Shown: one piece after another, positions 27,364-36,452 of the stretch | Numbering within the stretch: the stretch's first letter is position 1 | Layout: every line of letters starts with the position of its first letter | Origin: Empedobacter brevis NBRC 14943 = ATCC 43319 | Lineage (GTDB): Bacteria; Bacteroidota; Bacteroidia; Flavobacteriales; Weeksellaceae | NCBI RefSeq assembly: GCF_000382425.1 | Contig: NZ_KB908302.1 | Location: 48,724 to 112,723, forward strand | Direction: 5' to 3' | Length of the DNA stretch: 64,000 bases | Position numbers and translations under genes: made by a program | The notes under the pieces: generated by a model | Seen by the model: the letters and a program-made list of their open reading frames with translations, nothing else | What the model was told of the DNA's origin: nothing | Databases searched by the model: none

Positions 27364-28119
27364 TTATGAATTATGATTTTCTAATTGTGCTAATCTTTCA
27401 GCAGCTAAGTAAAACTCCGGGTTCAACTGTAACGCTTTTTTGTATTCTTCTATCGCTTCCTCTTGTTTGTCTAATTTTTCAAGAATAGCGCCTTTGTTAT
27501 AATACGACAGGAAATGATTTGGATTTAATTCAATGGATTGATTAAAATCTTCTAAAGCATTTTCTAAATCATTTAATACAAAATAAGTGTTTCCTCTGTT
27601 GTAATAAGACAAGAAATGTGGTTTCATCTCAATTACTTTCGAATAATCCCCAATCGCTTTATCAAACTCTTGTAACTGATCGTAACAAAATGCACGGTTG
27701 TGGTAACAAGATTCGTATTCCGGATTAATTTCTAACGCTTTGTTGAAACAAGCAATTGCCTCGTCATATTTGTTTAAGTTCATCAAAACGTATCCTTTTT
27801 GGTGATAAGCCACAAAACTATTCGGATCGATCTCGATTACTTTATCAAAATTTTCAGCAGCTTTTGTCGGATTATATTGATTGAAATTCGCCATTCCTCT
27901 ATAAAAATAGAAATTTGGATTCTTTTCATCTAATTCAATTGCTTTATCAAAATCCTTGATGGCATCTGTATTTTGTTTCATGTAATATTGGCTCAATCCA
28001 CGACCGAAATATGAATTTGCCACTTCTATTTGACGCTTAATCGATAATGTAAAATAATCAATCGCTTTTCTATACTGACCTTTGCGGAGATATTGACTCC
28101 CATCTTCATAAAAACTCAT
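27364..28119 (-). CDS. Tetratricopeptide repeat protein
   Basis: A 251-residue protein made almost wholly of about seven TPR units of 34 residues, for example KAIDYFTLSIKRQIEVANSY, DAIKDFDKAIELDEKNPNFY, EAIACFNKALEINPEYESCY and EAIEEYKKALQLNPEFYLAA, with the usual W/Y-x-x-G...A pattern. There is no signal peptide, so it is a cytoplasmic protein-protein interaction scaffold. The partner is unknown. It is divergent from the methylmalonyl-CoA epimerase gene. Confidence 0.88.
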   Translation of the reverse strand: MSFYEDGSQYLRKGQYRKAIDYFTLSIKRQIEVANSYFGRGLSQYYMKQNTDAIKDFDKAIELDEKNPNFYFYRGMANFNQYNPTKAAENFDKVIEIDPNSFVAYHQKGYVLMNLNKYDEAIACFNKALEINPEYESCYHNRAFCYDQLQEFDKAIGDYSKVIEMKPHFLSYYNRGNTYFVLNDLENALEDFNQSIELNPNHFLSYYNKGAILEKLDKQEEAIEEYKKALQLNPEFYLAAERLAQLENHNS

Positions 28120-28197
28120 AGTTCAATATTACAACAAACTCTTGAAATTTTAAATAAAAAAAAATAGAAAAGTTTATCTTTACGAAAAACATCACAC

Positions 28198-28596
28198 ATG
28201 AAAATAGAGCACATTGGTATTGCTGTAAAAGATTTGGGAATATCAAACGAATTATTTGAAAAATTATTAGGAAAAGCACCATATAAGGAAGAAGAAGTAG
28301 CATCGGAAGGAGTACGGACTTCTTTCTTTGAAATAGGAGAATCGAAGATCGAATTAGTGGGTTCTAAAAAAAATGACAGTGCAATTGAAAAATATTTAGA
28401 AAAAAATAGAGAAGGAATTCATCATATCGCATTTGCAGTTGATAACATCGAGTTCGAAATAGAGCGTCTTAAAAATCAGGGATTTACTTTTATTAATGAT
28501 GTTCCGAAATTAGGAGCTGATCGCAAACGTATCGTGTTTTTGCACCCAAAAACGACCAATGGCGTGCTAGTAGAGCTTTGTGAAGATGTAAAATAA
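28198..28596 (+). CDS. mce: Methylmalonyl-CoA epimerase
   Basis: A vicinal-oxygen-chelate (glyoxalase-fold) enzyme that interconverts R- and S-methylmalonyl-CoA in propionate metabolism. The 132 residues start MKIEHIGIAVKDLG, with the first metal histidine, and have the second in EGIHHIAFAVDNI and the metal/catalytic glutamate in NGVLVELCED. GADRKRIVFLHPK is typical of the epimerase rather than of glyoxalase I. Length and motif order are normal. It is a single-gene unit next to the tRNA. Confidence 0.92.
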   Translation: MKIEHIGIAVKDLGISNELFEKLLGKAPYKEEEVASEGVRTSFFEIGESKIELVGSKKNDSAIEKYLEKNREGIHHIAFAVDNIEFEIERLKNQGFTFINDVPKLGADRKRIVFLHPKTTNGVLVELCEDVK

Positions 28597-28685
28597 TTTT
28601 GTTATTTAAAAAATATGCGTTAATATTGCACTCGAATTAAGCAACAAACTGCTTTCAAAAGTAGCTTCAAAAAGGCTTAAATTCC

Positions 28686-28759
28686 GGTCCTATAACTCAG
28701 TTGGTTAGAGTAGCTGACTCATAATCAGCAAGTCCTTGGTTCGAGCCCAAGTGGGACCA
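28686..28759 (+). tRNA. tRNA with anticodon CAT (elongator Met, or Ile2 read via lysidine)
   Basis: A complete 74-base cloverleaf: acceptor GGTCCTA/TGGGACC with discriminator A, D-loop CAGTTGGTTAGAG, anticodon stem GCTGA/TCAGC with loop CTCATAA, and T-arm CTTGG-TTCGAGC-CCAAG. The CCA end is not encoded. Anticodon CAT occurs in initiator Met, elongator Met and the AUA-reading Ile tRNA; the acceptor pair G-C at position 1 rules out a typical initiator. Elongator Met and Ile2 cannot be separated by eye. It marks the left edge of the accessory island. Confidence 0.95.
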
Positions 28760-28773
28760 CTTTATTGGAAATC

Positions 28774-28807
28774 AGGCGTTTACATTTATGTAAGCGTCTT
28801 TTTTTTG
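28774..28807 (+). terminator. Terminator after the tRNA
   Basis: GGCGTTTACAT pairs with ATGTAAGCGTC (one G-U) and is followed by a run of eight T. Confidence 0.8.
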
Positions 28808-28826
28808 ACTTCATTTTAATCTATAA

Positions 28827-28844
28827 GTACAACATTGGTACAAC
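28827..28844 (+). repeat. Two GTACAAC repeats, 11-bp period (possible recombinase arm sites)
   Basis: GTACAAC at 28827 and 28838, separated by ATTG. Direct repeats spaced by one helical turn next to a tRNA 3' end look like arm-type binding sites of a tyrosine recombinase. A pair with the same geometry but another sequence stands at 40072-40089. The role is inference. Confidence 0.35.
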
Positions 28845-28930
28845 AAATTATCTGATTCAAAGATAGTTATAATTTTCATTTGATTGCATTTTTAGTATAT
28901 TTATAGAAATAATTATAAACTAATCTAAAA

Positions 28931-29665
28931 ATGATCTTAGGGATAATTGATAAATATTTCACTGTAGCAGAAGATTTATATAGAATAAGAATATTGTCTA
29001 AGAATAATATTGAACGATTTTTAATGTTGATTTATTTTCCTTTAATTATATCATCTTTAATACTTACACAAACAAATCTATCTTCATTACTAATTTTAAC
29101 TTTAGTAATATCTTCATTAGTTTTAGTTGTTCCAGCAATATATTATATAACCTTCTTTGTATATATTAATTTTAAGCGTAATATAAAAAAAAATCAATTT
29201 GAAGAAGGAGTTGATAATTTATCTACTGCAATTAGTATTGACTTTAAGCCTTTTAAAACTAATGATATTGATAATACATTTATTTTTAAATTATTTGACA
29301 GAAATGCTACCTTCTATAAACCTAAAAAAATTAAAAGCAAAAAAGTAATCGACAAATTAAGAGTTTTTTATAATGAAAAATCAAATGATTATTTTGAGAA
29401 ATATGATAATGAGTTTGATTATTTTATTGACTTAATATTTAAAAACAAATCTTTAACTCTTAATGAACGTATAAAGTTAGATTCAGAACTTAAAGGAAGT
29501 TCAATCAAATTATTATTGAAAGAATTAAAACAAATAACTGGAATTTATCAGTCAGAATTAGCCAAGCTATTTTATATTGAAACAAAATCTGATGGATTTA
29601 AAAATATTAATATAAAATCTATAAATTCTGCTTATTCTCAGCTAGATATAGATGAAAAAAGTTAA
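28931..29665 (+). CDS. Hypothetical protein with two N-terminal membrane helices
   Basis: A 244-residue protein, first gene of the island. Residues about 31-85 form two membrane helices (FLMLIYFPLIISSLILTQ and SSLLILTLVISSLVLVVPAIYYITFFVYI), with most of the protein then in the cytoplasm. The soluble part is rich in Lys, Asn and Ile, with no recognised domain; residues near the end (LKELKQITGIYQSELAKLFYIETKS) could form a helix-turn-helix-like unit. The base composition is more AT-rich than the chromosome to the left. A role is not assigned. Confidence 0.6.
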   Translation: MILGIIDKYFTVAEDLYRIRILSKNNIERFLMLIYFPLIISSLILTQTNLSSLLILTLVISSLVLVVPAIYYITFFVYINFKRNIKKNQFEEGVDNLSTAISIDFKPFKTNDIDNTFIFKLFDRNATFYKPKKIKSKKVIDKLRVFYNEKSNDYFEKYDNEFDYFIDLIFKNKSLTLNERIKLDSELKGSSIKLLLKELKQITGIYQSELAKLFYIETKSDGFKNINIKSINSAYSQLDIDEKS

Positions 29666-29773
29666 TTGATTTTTTAATTTTAGATATTAATTTTTAATAA
29701 TATGGATTAATTTATCACTTTCATTCGCTTTCATAACTAATAATTTCGGCGTAATAATTCAAACAAATTTATT

Positions 29774-30073
29774 ATGTCAGAAATTAAATTACTACAAGAG
29801 CTTCATGAGATGAAGACTCTTATTAAACAAAACTACATTAATGATAAACCGATTCTTACCGCAAAAGAGTTAGAATTTTACTTAGGCTTCTCATATTCAA
29901 TAATCTCAAAGCTAATATCTTGTAAATTAATACCTTACAGTAAGCCAACTAATGGTGCTCTTTTCTTTTCTAAAGATAAAATTCATGAATGGATAGATAA
30001 GTATTCTATTCAGTCTGAAGATGACGCAGAGAAGCTATATCAATCGTATAACAAAAAAAGAAAAAGCAAGTAA
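29774..30073 (+). CDS. Helix-turn-helix excisionase-like protein
   Basis: A 99-residue protein with a MerR-like/HTH_17 DNA-binding unit: ILTAKELEFYLGFSYSIISKLISCKLIPYSKPTNGALFFSKDKIHEWIDKY (about residues 28-77). This is the usual helix-turn-helix plus wing of AlpA/excisionase proteins, which in Bacteroidota islands assist the integrase or regulate excision. The short N-terminal helix and the basic tail KKRKSK are typical. A truncated integrase lies 9.4 kb downstream. Excisionase is the favoured role, plain transcription factor the alternative. Confidence 0.8.
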   Translation: MSEIKLLQELHEMKTLIKQNYINDKPILTAKELEFYLGFSYSIISKLISCKLIPYSKPTNGALFFSKDKIHEWIDKYSIQSEDDAEKLYQSYNKKRKSK

Positions 30074-30212
30074 GCCGATACTTGCTAAAATCTAAAAAAT
30101 TATGTTATATGGACTTGGATTTAGAAAATCATTTAAAAGTAATAAAAATTAGTACGAAGTTATATAGTTTGTTACATCATATTATATTTTTATAATGCTG
30201 AATATATAAATT

Positions 30213-31961
30213 ATGGATAGAGATTGGAGAGACTTTAAAATATTAAAAGGAGGAATAGAAGGTGCGAGATCATCATTTGAAAAAGCATGTGAAAGTTTAG
30301 TTCGTAATATGCACATTAATAAAAATGTGCAAAGTGTAAAAGTTAAATTAGGTGATGGTGGTATAGATATATATGTTGGAGAATTAGGATTGGAACCTAT
30401 AGTAGTTTATCAATGTAAATTCTTTTTAGAAGAATTCGGAGATGCTCAGAAAGCCCAAATTAGAAGCTCGTTCTTAACAGCTATTAAATCAAGTAACTAT
30501 GAGCTTAAAAATTGGATTTTATGTATTCCAAATACACTTGATTTATCTGAAACTAGTTGGTGGTCTAAATGGAAAGCAAAACAAATCTATATCTATAAAA
30601 AAAATTCTCAATTCATAAGTTTAATCAATGGAAATGAATTGATTGATTTAATGAAGTCTTATAATATTTATGATACTATTTTTGAAATAGAACAACGAAA
30701 TTTGACAAGAGAAATTCATAAGTATGTTACTCAATTTGTTGAGTCGTTTAATCCTATAAAAAATGGTTTGCCAATTATTAAATGGAGTACATATATAGGA
30801 AAACAAAAAAGGAAAAATACTCCCTTAGTTTTAGGGAATTATATTTATGTTGGTAGTGCAGGAAATCATTGGAATAAATCAGATGATAATGATGGTATTT
30901 ATTGTTTAGATATTAATTCAGGAGAAATTGTCTGGTTTTTTAAAACAAATTCTGACGTAAATGAAATTTCTTATTTTGATGGATTAATTGTAGGTGGATG
31001 TGATGATGGCTCTGTCTATTGTTTATCTTCAAAATCAGGTAAATATAAATGGAAACAAAGTTTTACATCTTCTGTAATGTCAAAGATTTACAAATTTGTA
31101 GATTATGAAGAAGAAAGTTTAATAATATGTTGTTATGATGGAAGTATTGTTTTAGTTAATATTAATAATGGTGATATATTATCATTTAATAAAATTGAAG
31201 GACATATAATGTCCGATGTTATTTTAGAAAAAATAGATCATCAATATATTTTATATATTCCAACTATAGAAGGAATATTTTATGAACTTTCTATTTCACA
31301 TAATATGATTTCAGTAATACATAGTATTCAAATCAATTATCCAAAAACTATTAATCAAGAACCTGTATTTATATCAGGATTATATTCATCACCATTAATA
31401 ATTGAAGGGAAAATTTATTTAGGTTTTGTAAGAGAAACTTATTACGATTATCCCGCGATAATTTGTTTAGATCAAAGAACTAAAGATATTATTTGGTATG
31501 CTAATGATGTCAATAAATTAGGAGAAAATTTTGGGAATATAAGGACTAATTTAATTTTTGATGGTAAACATATAGTTTTTACTCATCCTTATTCTAATGA
31601 AATAATAGGTCTTAATCCTCAAAATGGGCATGTGGAATGGATTACTCCAATTGGAAGAAATATGTTCCAACAATGGGCATCACCTATTCAATCAGAAAGT
31701 TCTTATTATTTATCAAGACATGATGGATATCTTTATAAAATTGATAAAATTACTAAAAAAAGAAAATGGGGAATGTATCTTGGAGATGAAGAGGATTCTG
31801 GTGTTGTTTTCGATAGTAATCAATCACTAAGTAATGAAAATGAAACAAGAGCTTGGGAATTATTTAAAGGGTATTCTCTTATTTCTACACCAACTATAAG
31901 TAATGATATGATAATTGTAGGAAGTGATCAAGGTATTATTTATTGTATTGAAAAAATATAA
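30213..31961 (+). CDS. PD-(D/E)XK nuclease-like domain fused to PQQ-type beta-propeller
   Basis: A 582-residue protein. Residues about 15-110 resemble the restriction endonuclease-like fold of the Mrr group: a helix with glutamates (SSFEKACESLVRNM), the metal aspartate in LGDGGIDIYVG and the QxK motif in VVYQCKFF, in the right order. Residues about 195-582 form a beta-propeller of PQQ-like blades (VYCLSSKSGKYKWKQSF, IICLDQRTKDIIWYAND, IIGLNPQNGHVEWITP, LYKIDKITKKRKWG, a last IIYCIEKI). The propeller has no signal peptide and no quinoprotein partners, so it is probably a cytoplasmic sensor or binding platform. It looks like a single-gene nuclease effector with its own sensor. This role is inferred. 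Confidence 0.8.
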   Translation: MDRDWRDFKILKGGIEGARSSFEKACESLVRNMHINKNVQSVKVKLGDGGIDIYVGELGLEPIVVYQCKFFLEEFGDAQKAQIRSSFLTAIKSSNYELKNWILCIPNTLDLSETSWWSKWKAKQIYIYKKNSQFISLINGNELIDLMKSYNIYDTIFEIEQRNLTREIHKYVTQFVESFNPIKNGLPIIKWSTYIGKQKRKNTPLVLGNYIYVGSAGNHWNKSDDNDGIYCLDINSGEIVWFFKTNSDVNEISYFDGLIVGGCDDGSVYCLSSKSGKYKWKQSFTSSVMSKIYKFVDYEEESLIICCYDGSIVLVNINNGDILSFNKIEGHIMSDVILEKIDHQYILYIPTIEGIFYELSISHNMISVIHSIQINYPKTINQEPVFISGLYSSPLIIEGKIYLGFVRETYYDYPAIICLDQRTKDIIWYANDVNKLGENFGNIRTNLIFDGKHIVFTHPYSNEIIGLNPQNGHVEWITPIGRNMFQQWASPIQSESSYYLSRHDGYLYKIDKITKKRKWGMYLGDEEDSGVVFDSNQSLSNENETRAWELFKGYSLISTPTISNDMIIVGSDQGIIYCIEKI

Positions 31962-32097
31962 TTTATATACGTTTCCATATTTTATTTTCTTTTAAATATA
32001 ATGTCAAAATAATAAGTTATTCATAAACATTTTTGTATTTGATTAAAGTTGGATGTTAATTTTTATATTAGTAGAAATATTATTTTACTATTATAAT

Positions 32098-33990
32098 ATG
32101 GTGCAAAGAAGTAGAACACATATTTTAGAAGACCTTTCAATAAGATATTTTGATAATATTATTCCTGAAAATTGGGTTATTAGGGATAAATCTAAAGATT
32201 ATGGAATCGATCGTGAGGTTGAAATATTTGATGTTGAAGGTCATCCAACAGGACTTATCTTTTATGTTCAATTGAAAGCAACTGAAAGTAAAACTGATTA
32301 TAATATTAAAAATGTTAGTTTTGATGATTATAAAATTGAACAATTTAGATCTTATGCAATACCAGTTATAATTGTCAGATACTCTCATTCAGAAAATAAA
32401 GCATATTATACTTGGGCAAATGATAATTCATCACTTAAATTAAATAGCAATAAAGTCATTGTAAAATTTACAGAAAATAGAATTTTAGACTTGATTACTA
32501 TTTTTAATATTGAAAGTTATTTAATTAGATTTTATCGAATTAAAAATGGATTTATAAATTATCCTCTTAATATTTTAATCAAGGATAGTGAATTCAGTAA
32601 AATAAAATCTACAAGAGTTAAATTTTATTTTAAAAAAATTATAAATAATTATTCTCAATATTTTAAAATAGAAAGAGATATAAATAAATCCTGTTTACAA
32701 TTAGTAGTTGATGAATCAAAAATTTATTTATCACTTTCGGATGTTTATTTTTCGAGTTTTTCTTATGAGTTTCAAGCTTTAATTGAAGAAAATGAAGAGT
32801 ATTATTCTGATATTCTTTTAGCGTGTTTATCAATTGTATTATTTCAAATAAATAAGAATGAATTGGCTTATAATTTATTTAAGGATAATAATCTTATTGA
32901 AGTTATAAAATTAAACGAACAATTCTTAATTCATTTTCTACCCCATTTAGTTACATATGATAAAATTGAAGAAGTTTTTAAAGTTTTGGATTTCATATTT
33001 GATATTGATAAAGATAATACTATCCAGAATTTAGTTTTAACACTTGTGATGATTGATGAAAAAATTGTTCAATACAAAAGTGAATATGTAATTGAATTTA
33101 TACATAAACAATTAAACTATTCAATAAAAATAAATTATGCAATAGGGATAGGATTAGCTTATTATAATCTTGGTAACATTAATAGAAATTTGGGTAATTT
33201 TAAAAATTCTATTGATTATTACCTATTAGCTAGAAAATACAATCCTGATTATAAAAATAAAGGTTACTATTACTTTGAAATAGCAGGATTACTTTTTCAA
33301 TTAGAAAAATATAGATTTAGTTCAATATTTTATGATAAATCAATGGTGATAGGTGTAGAAAACAAAATTGTAAAAGCACTACAAGGTGATTCATTAATTT
33401 ATCAAGGATATTATGAAAAAGGATTAACATTGATTGATGAATACTTAAAAGAATCTAAAAATGAAATGTTAAATAATGATGAATGGATATTAAAATTTTC
33501 AGTCTTTAAAACATTATTAATTAATGATTATCCCAAATTTCAAGAACGAGATACTAATAAAGCAGGAGAATTTATCAAACTAAAGCAGTATGAACAAGCA
33601 ATAGAGTATGATCTCTTATCTGCAGAAGCTTGGTTTAATATAGGAATTATTGAGAATAATAAGGATAACATAAATGAAAGAACGTTAGCATTTTTAATGG
33701 CTTCTCTATTAGATTCGGGATATATAGAATCGTGGATTAATGCAACTATTTCTTGTGTAATGAGTGATGATTTATTAGAATTAATTCCTAATATAATAAA
33801 GACTGCTTACAATTATCATAATGAAGTTTATATTGATAAACTTTATGAATATTTGAATGATAATTTCAATGAAGTACCAAATCAATTATTTAATATAATA
33901 GAGGAAATCATTTTGGAGGTTCGAAAAAATGGAACTATGATAAGAATATTAGATGACGACGTGGGGTACAGATCAATTAGATATAATTGA
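32098..33990 (+). CDS. DUF4365 nuclease-like domain with C-terminal TPR repeats
   Basis: A 630-residue protein from the ATG at 32098 (MVQRSRTHILEDLSIRYFDNII); an in-frame ATG at 32053 adds only a hydrophobic 15-residue stub. Residues 1-130 are a DUF4365 domain, a PD-(D/E)XK relative: DYGIDREVEIFD provides the aspartate and VQLKATE the QLK motif, with YYTWAN further on. The middle is unassigned; about residues 345-470 are TPR-like (GIGLAYYNLGNINRNLGNFKNSIDYYLLARKYNP, YYYFEIAGLLFQLEKYRFSSIFYDKSM). This domain is common in defence islands. It stands beside another nuclease-propeller gene; co-transcription is doubtful given a gap of more than 130 bases. Confidence 0.8.
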   Translation: MVQRSRTHILEDLSIRYFDNIIPENWVIRDKSKDYGIDREVEIFDVEGHPTGLIFYVQLKATESKTDYNIKNVSFDDYKIEQFRSYAIPVIIVRYSHSENKAYYTWANDNSSLKLNSNKVIVKFTENRILDLITIFNIESYLIRFYRIKNGFINYPLNILIKDSEFSKIKSTRVKFYFKKIINNYSQYFKIERDINKSCLQLVVDESKIYLSLSDVYFSSFSYEFQALIEENEEYYSDILLACLSIVLFQINKNELAYNLFKDNNLIEVIKLNEQFLIHFLPHLVTYDKIEEVFKVLDFIFDIDKDNTIQNLVLTLVMIDEKIVQYKSEYVIEFIHKQLNYSIKINYAIGIGLAYYNLGNINRNLGNFKNSIDYYLLARKYNPDYKNKGYYYFEIAGLLFQLEKYRFSSIFYDKSMVIGVENKIVKALQGDSLIYQGYYEKGLTLIDEYLKESKNEMLNNDEWILKFSVFKTLLINDYPKFQERDTNKAGEFIKLKQYEQAIEYDLLSAEAWFNIGIIENNKDNINERTLAFLMASLLDSGYIESWINATISCVMSDDLLELIPNIIKTAYNYHNEVYIDKLYEYLNDNFNEVPNQLFNIIEEIILEVRKNGTMIRILDDDVGYRSIRYN

Positions 33991-34120
33991 TTTTTTATAT
34001 CTTAAATCCTATAATATAAATAATATATTATAGGATTTAACAATTTTTATATAGACTTAAATAAGTAATTGTTACTATTATAGTTTGTATATATTTGTTT
34101 AAGTTTAAATTACTATCGTT

Positions 34121-35338
34121 ATGCATAATTCTATACCTATAATAAAGGATGGTTTAAAATTTACGCCTTTATATTTTTATAATACTTTTTTAAAAGAATT
34201 AGCTGATTATTATAGAAATAATAAAGGTGAAATAATTGAATTTGTATTATTTGAAAAAGGAGATAAAGATATTTATAATGCAATTTATTCCATTGATCCA
34301 ATTTCTATACCATTATTATTAAGTATAATAGAGCAACTAAGTAAATTTCATAAGTCTCCCTTAAAATTACATTTGCATAATAATCATGCAACTTCATCTG
34401 TTCTAGAATTTCTTTTTAAAATAAATTTTTTTAAAATAATTGGACCAATTCAGTCGCCAAATTTTATAAGTAGTAATATTTTAGAATATGATGAAGAATA
34501 TTTAGGTTGGTTTAAAGGCAAAGATCCTCGAAAAGATCATATGATTAGATTATATGATAAAAAACAATTTCCAGAAATAGACTTCGAAACCACTCCTGAT
34601 ATTGAATTAAGGGATCAAGTAAATTCCCTAACATCATATAAAGTTATTGAGCACTTTAGTAATTTACTTCAAGATTCTCATGTAAATCAGAACAAATACA
34701 TAACAATATTGGCAGAATTGATAACTAATGGGGTTATACATTCTAAATCGACTACTTATGCAATGATGTTTAGTGATAAATATCAAACTAAATTTTCAAT
34801 ATCTGATAATGGTATTGGTTTATTTAAGTCTTTGCAAAATAAGCAAGAAAATTTACCTTACTATTATAATGGTGAAGAATTAAAAGATGCGATTAACAAA
34901 GATGAGCATAAATTTAATTCGATCTATTTAGATAATCTCTTAAATATTTTCGAAGTTTTATTCTACTCTTCATTAAAAGAAAGACGTGGATTATTCGATC
35001 TCATGGTAAATGTTGTAGTCAATGGAAATGGATACTTTAGATTACATACAGAATATTCTCAGATTATTATTTCTAATAGGATTTTTAATTTTATCAATTC
35101 AATAAGTGAAATTCGAGAACAAATTTTTGATTACCATCAAATTTTTGAATTAGATAATGAAGAGGAATATAAAAGACTATTAGTAATTCAAAAATTAAAA
35201 GATAATATGAAATATGAATTTATTCAATTCATTACTAATACTCTTAATTATTATTCGAATGAAACAAGATATTCATCTATTCGATTTTTTCCTGTAAAAT
35301 TTAAAGGAGTACACATTGAAGTCGAAATACCAAAATAA
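34121..35338 (+). CDS. STAS-like domain plus GHKL ATPase, first gene of a four-gene operon
   Basis: A 405-residue cytoplasmic protein. Residues about 40-110 look like a STAS (anti-anti-sigma) fold (IDPISIPLLLSIIEQLSKFHKSPLKLHLHNN...VLEFLFKINFFKIIG). Residues about 195-235 carry a GHKL ATPase: the N-box ILAELITNGVIHSKSTT with E199 and N203, and the G1 box ISDNGIGLFKSL with D229. There is no phospho-acceptor histidine, so it is of the RsbW/RsbT or gyrase-like class rather than a sensor kinase. The next gene begins 6 bases later. As it is first in the operon it may be the sensor or switch for the downstream enzymes. Confidence 0.78.
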   Translation: MHNSIPIIKDGLKFTPLYFYNTFLKELADYYRNNKGEIIEFVLFEKGDKDIYNAIYSIDPISIPLLLSIIEQLSKFHKSPLKLHLHNNHATSSVLEFLFKINFFKIIGPIQSPNFISSNILEYDEEYLGWFKGKDPRKDHMIRLYDKKQFPEIDFETTPDIELRDQVNSLTSYKVIEHFSNLLQDSHVNQNKYITILAELITNGVIHSKSTTYAMMFSDKYQTKFSISDNGIGLFKSLQNKQENLPYYYNGEELKDAINKDEHKFNSIYLDNLLNIFEVLFYSSLKERRGLFDLMVNVVVNGNGYFRLHTEYSQIIISNRIFNFINSISEIREQIFDYHQIFELDNEEEYKRLLVIQKLKDNMKYEFIQFITNTLNYYSNETRYSSIRFFPVKFKGVHIEVEIPK

Positions 35339-35344
35339 TAAATC

Positions 35345-36436
35345 ATGATAATTTCAAAGTTAGAACATTCAGACTTCATTTATTATGATTTACATAGTGA
35401 AGAAGTATACAGCAATTATATAAATAATACAAATGCAGGAATTTATGCAGATCGATTAACTTCAAATACATTAGATAGAATTATTAAACAATTAGATGGT
35501 GACCATAATTCAAAAAATATCGTTTTTGATTTTAAAAACATTAACGCTGTACAACCTACTTTAAATTCAAATTTTAATGAATTATTAATTGAAGGATATA
35601 AAATCATATTTCTAAATATTACAAAAAAAAATGTTGAAGACATAGGATATAAGAAAATAGATAATGTAAATAATATTAAAAAGAAATTATCAATATTTGA
35701 TATATATAAATCATCATCAATTGAAGTTGATGGCTTTGAATATTTTTATTTACATAAAGATAATGTATTAGATATTGTTCATAGTAATCTTGAAATTTTT
35801 GATGAAATATTTAATAACAAATTCCAAGAGGAACTAAAAAAATGTAGGGAAGATTATACAGAACCTCATTCTTCGTCATTTGTGTATTTATCATCATACT
35901 TTAATATTCGTAAGCTAATTTCACATAATAAAGGTTTTGCATTTTATAGCATATATAAATTGGCAATAAGAATTATGTATGAATCTAGACAATCAGCTGG
36001 GAAAACATTTCTATCAAATTGTAATATTGAAGAGTTTAATAAACCTATTCTTGTTTGTCAAAGTTTAACAAGTTCTTATATAGTATCTATATTGGCAAAT
36101 ATGTTAAATTTCGATGTATTAATATTAGACAAAATTGGACCAATAAATAAAATATATAATACTTTAAATAAGAATATTATAGAGGATAAAGATTATATCA
36201 TTGTTTCAGACTTGGTTTGTTTAGGAACTGAAATAAAAATTGCAAAAAATATCATTCAATTTTTGGGAGGAAATTACTTAGGAAATGTATCTCTAATAAA
36301 AACTGAAACTTTAGAAAGTAAACATATATATAAAGAAAATGCAACATTAGCTATTTTTTCAATTGACAAAACCAACAATAAAGAACTTGATTATTATATA
36401 TCAACCAACCTTGAGTCCAAACAACTAAATGATTAA
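35345..36436 (+). CDS. STAS-like domain fused to phosphoribosyltransferase-like domain
   Basis: A 363-residue protein. Residues about 35-100 fit a STAS-like domain (DGDHNSKNIVFDFKNINAVQPTLNSNFNELLIEGYKIIFLNI), matching the one in the protein encoded upstream, so the two may bind each other. Residues about 235-320 look like a type I PRTase: KPILVCQSLTSSYIVSILANML followed by the PRPP-loop equivalent DYIIVSDLVCLGTEIKIAKNII (residues about 283-304), where canonical enzymes have VDDxxxTGxT. The missing second acidic residue and the variant loop suggest binding of a nucleotide-like ligand or an altered chemistry. A cysteine occupies the loop. Confidence 0.72.
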   Translation: MIISKLEHSDFIYYDLHSEEVYSNYINNTNAGIYADRLTSNTLDRIIKQLDGDHNSKNIVFDFKNINAVQPTLNSNFNELLIEGYKIIFLNITKKNVEDIGYKKIDNVNNIKKKLSIFDIYKSSSIEVDGFEYFYLHKDNVLDIVHSNLEIFDEIFNNKFQEELKKCREDYTEPHSSSFVYLSSYFNIRKLISHNKGFAFYSIYKLAIRIMYESRQSAGKTFLSNCNIEEFNKPILVCQSLTSSYIVSILANMLNFDVLILDKIGPINKIYNTLNKNIIEDKDYIIVSDLVCLGTEIKIAKNIIQFLGGNYLGNVSLIKTETLESKHIYKENATLAIFSIDKTNNKELDYYISTNLESKQLND

Positions 36437-36452
36437 TCAATATCTAATTACT

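Noticed and set aside
32053..32097. Upstream ATG of the DUF4365 gene as true start
   Set aside because: It adds a hydrophobic stub absent from the DUF4365 N-terminus, and the ATG at 32098 begins the domain directly.
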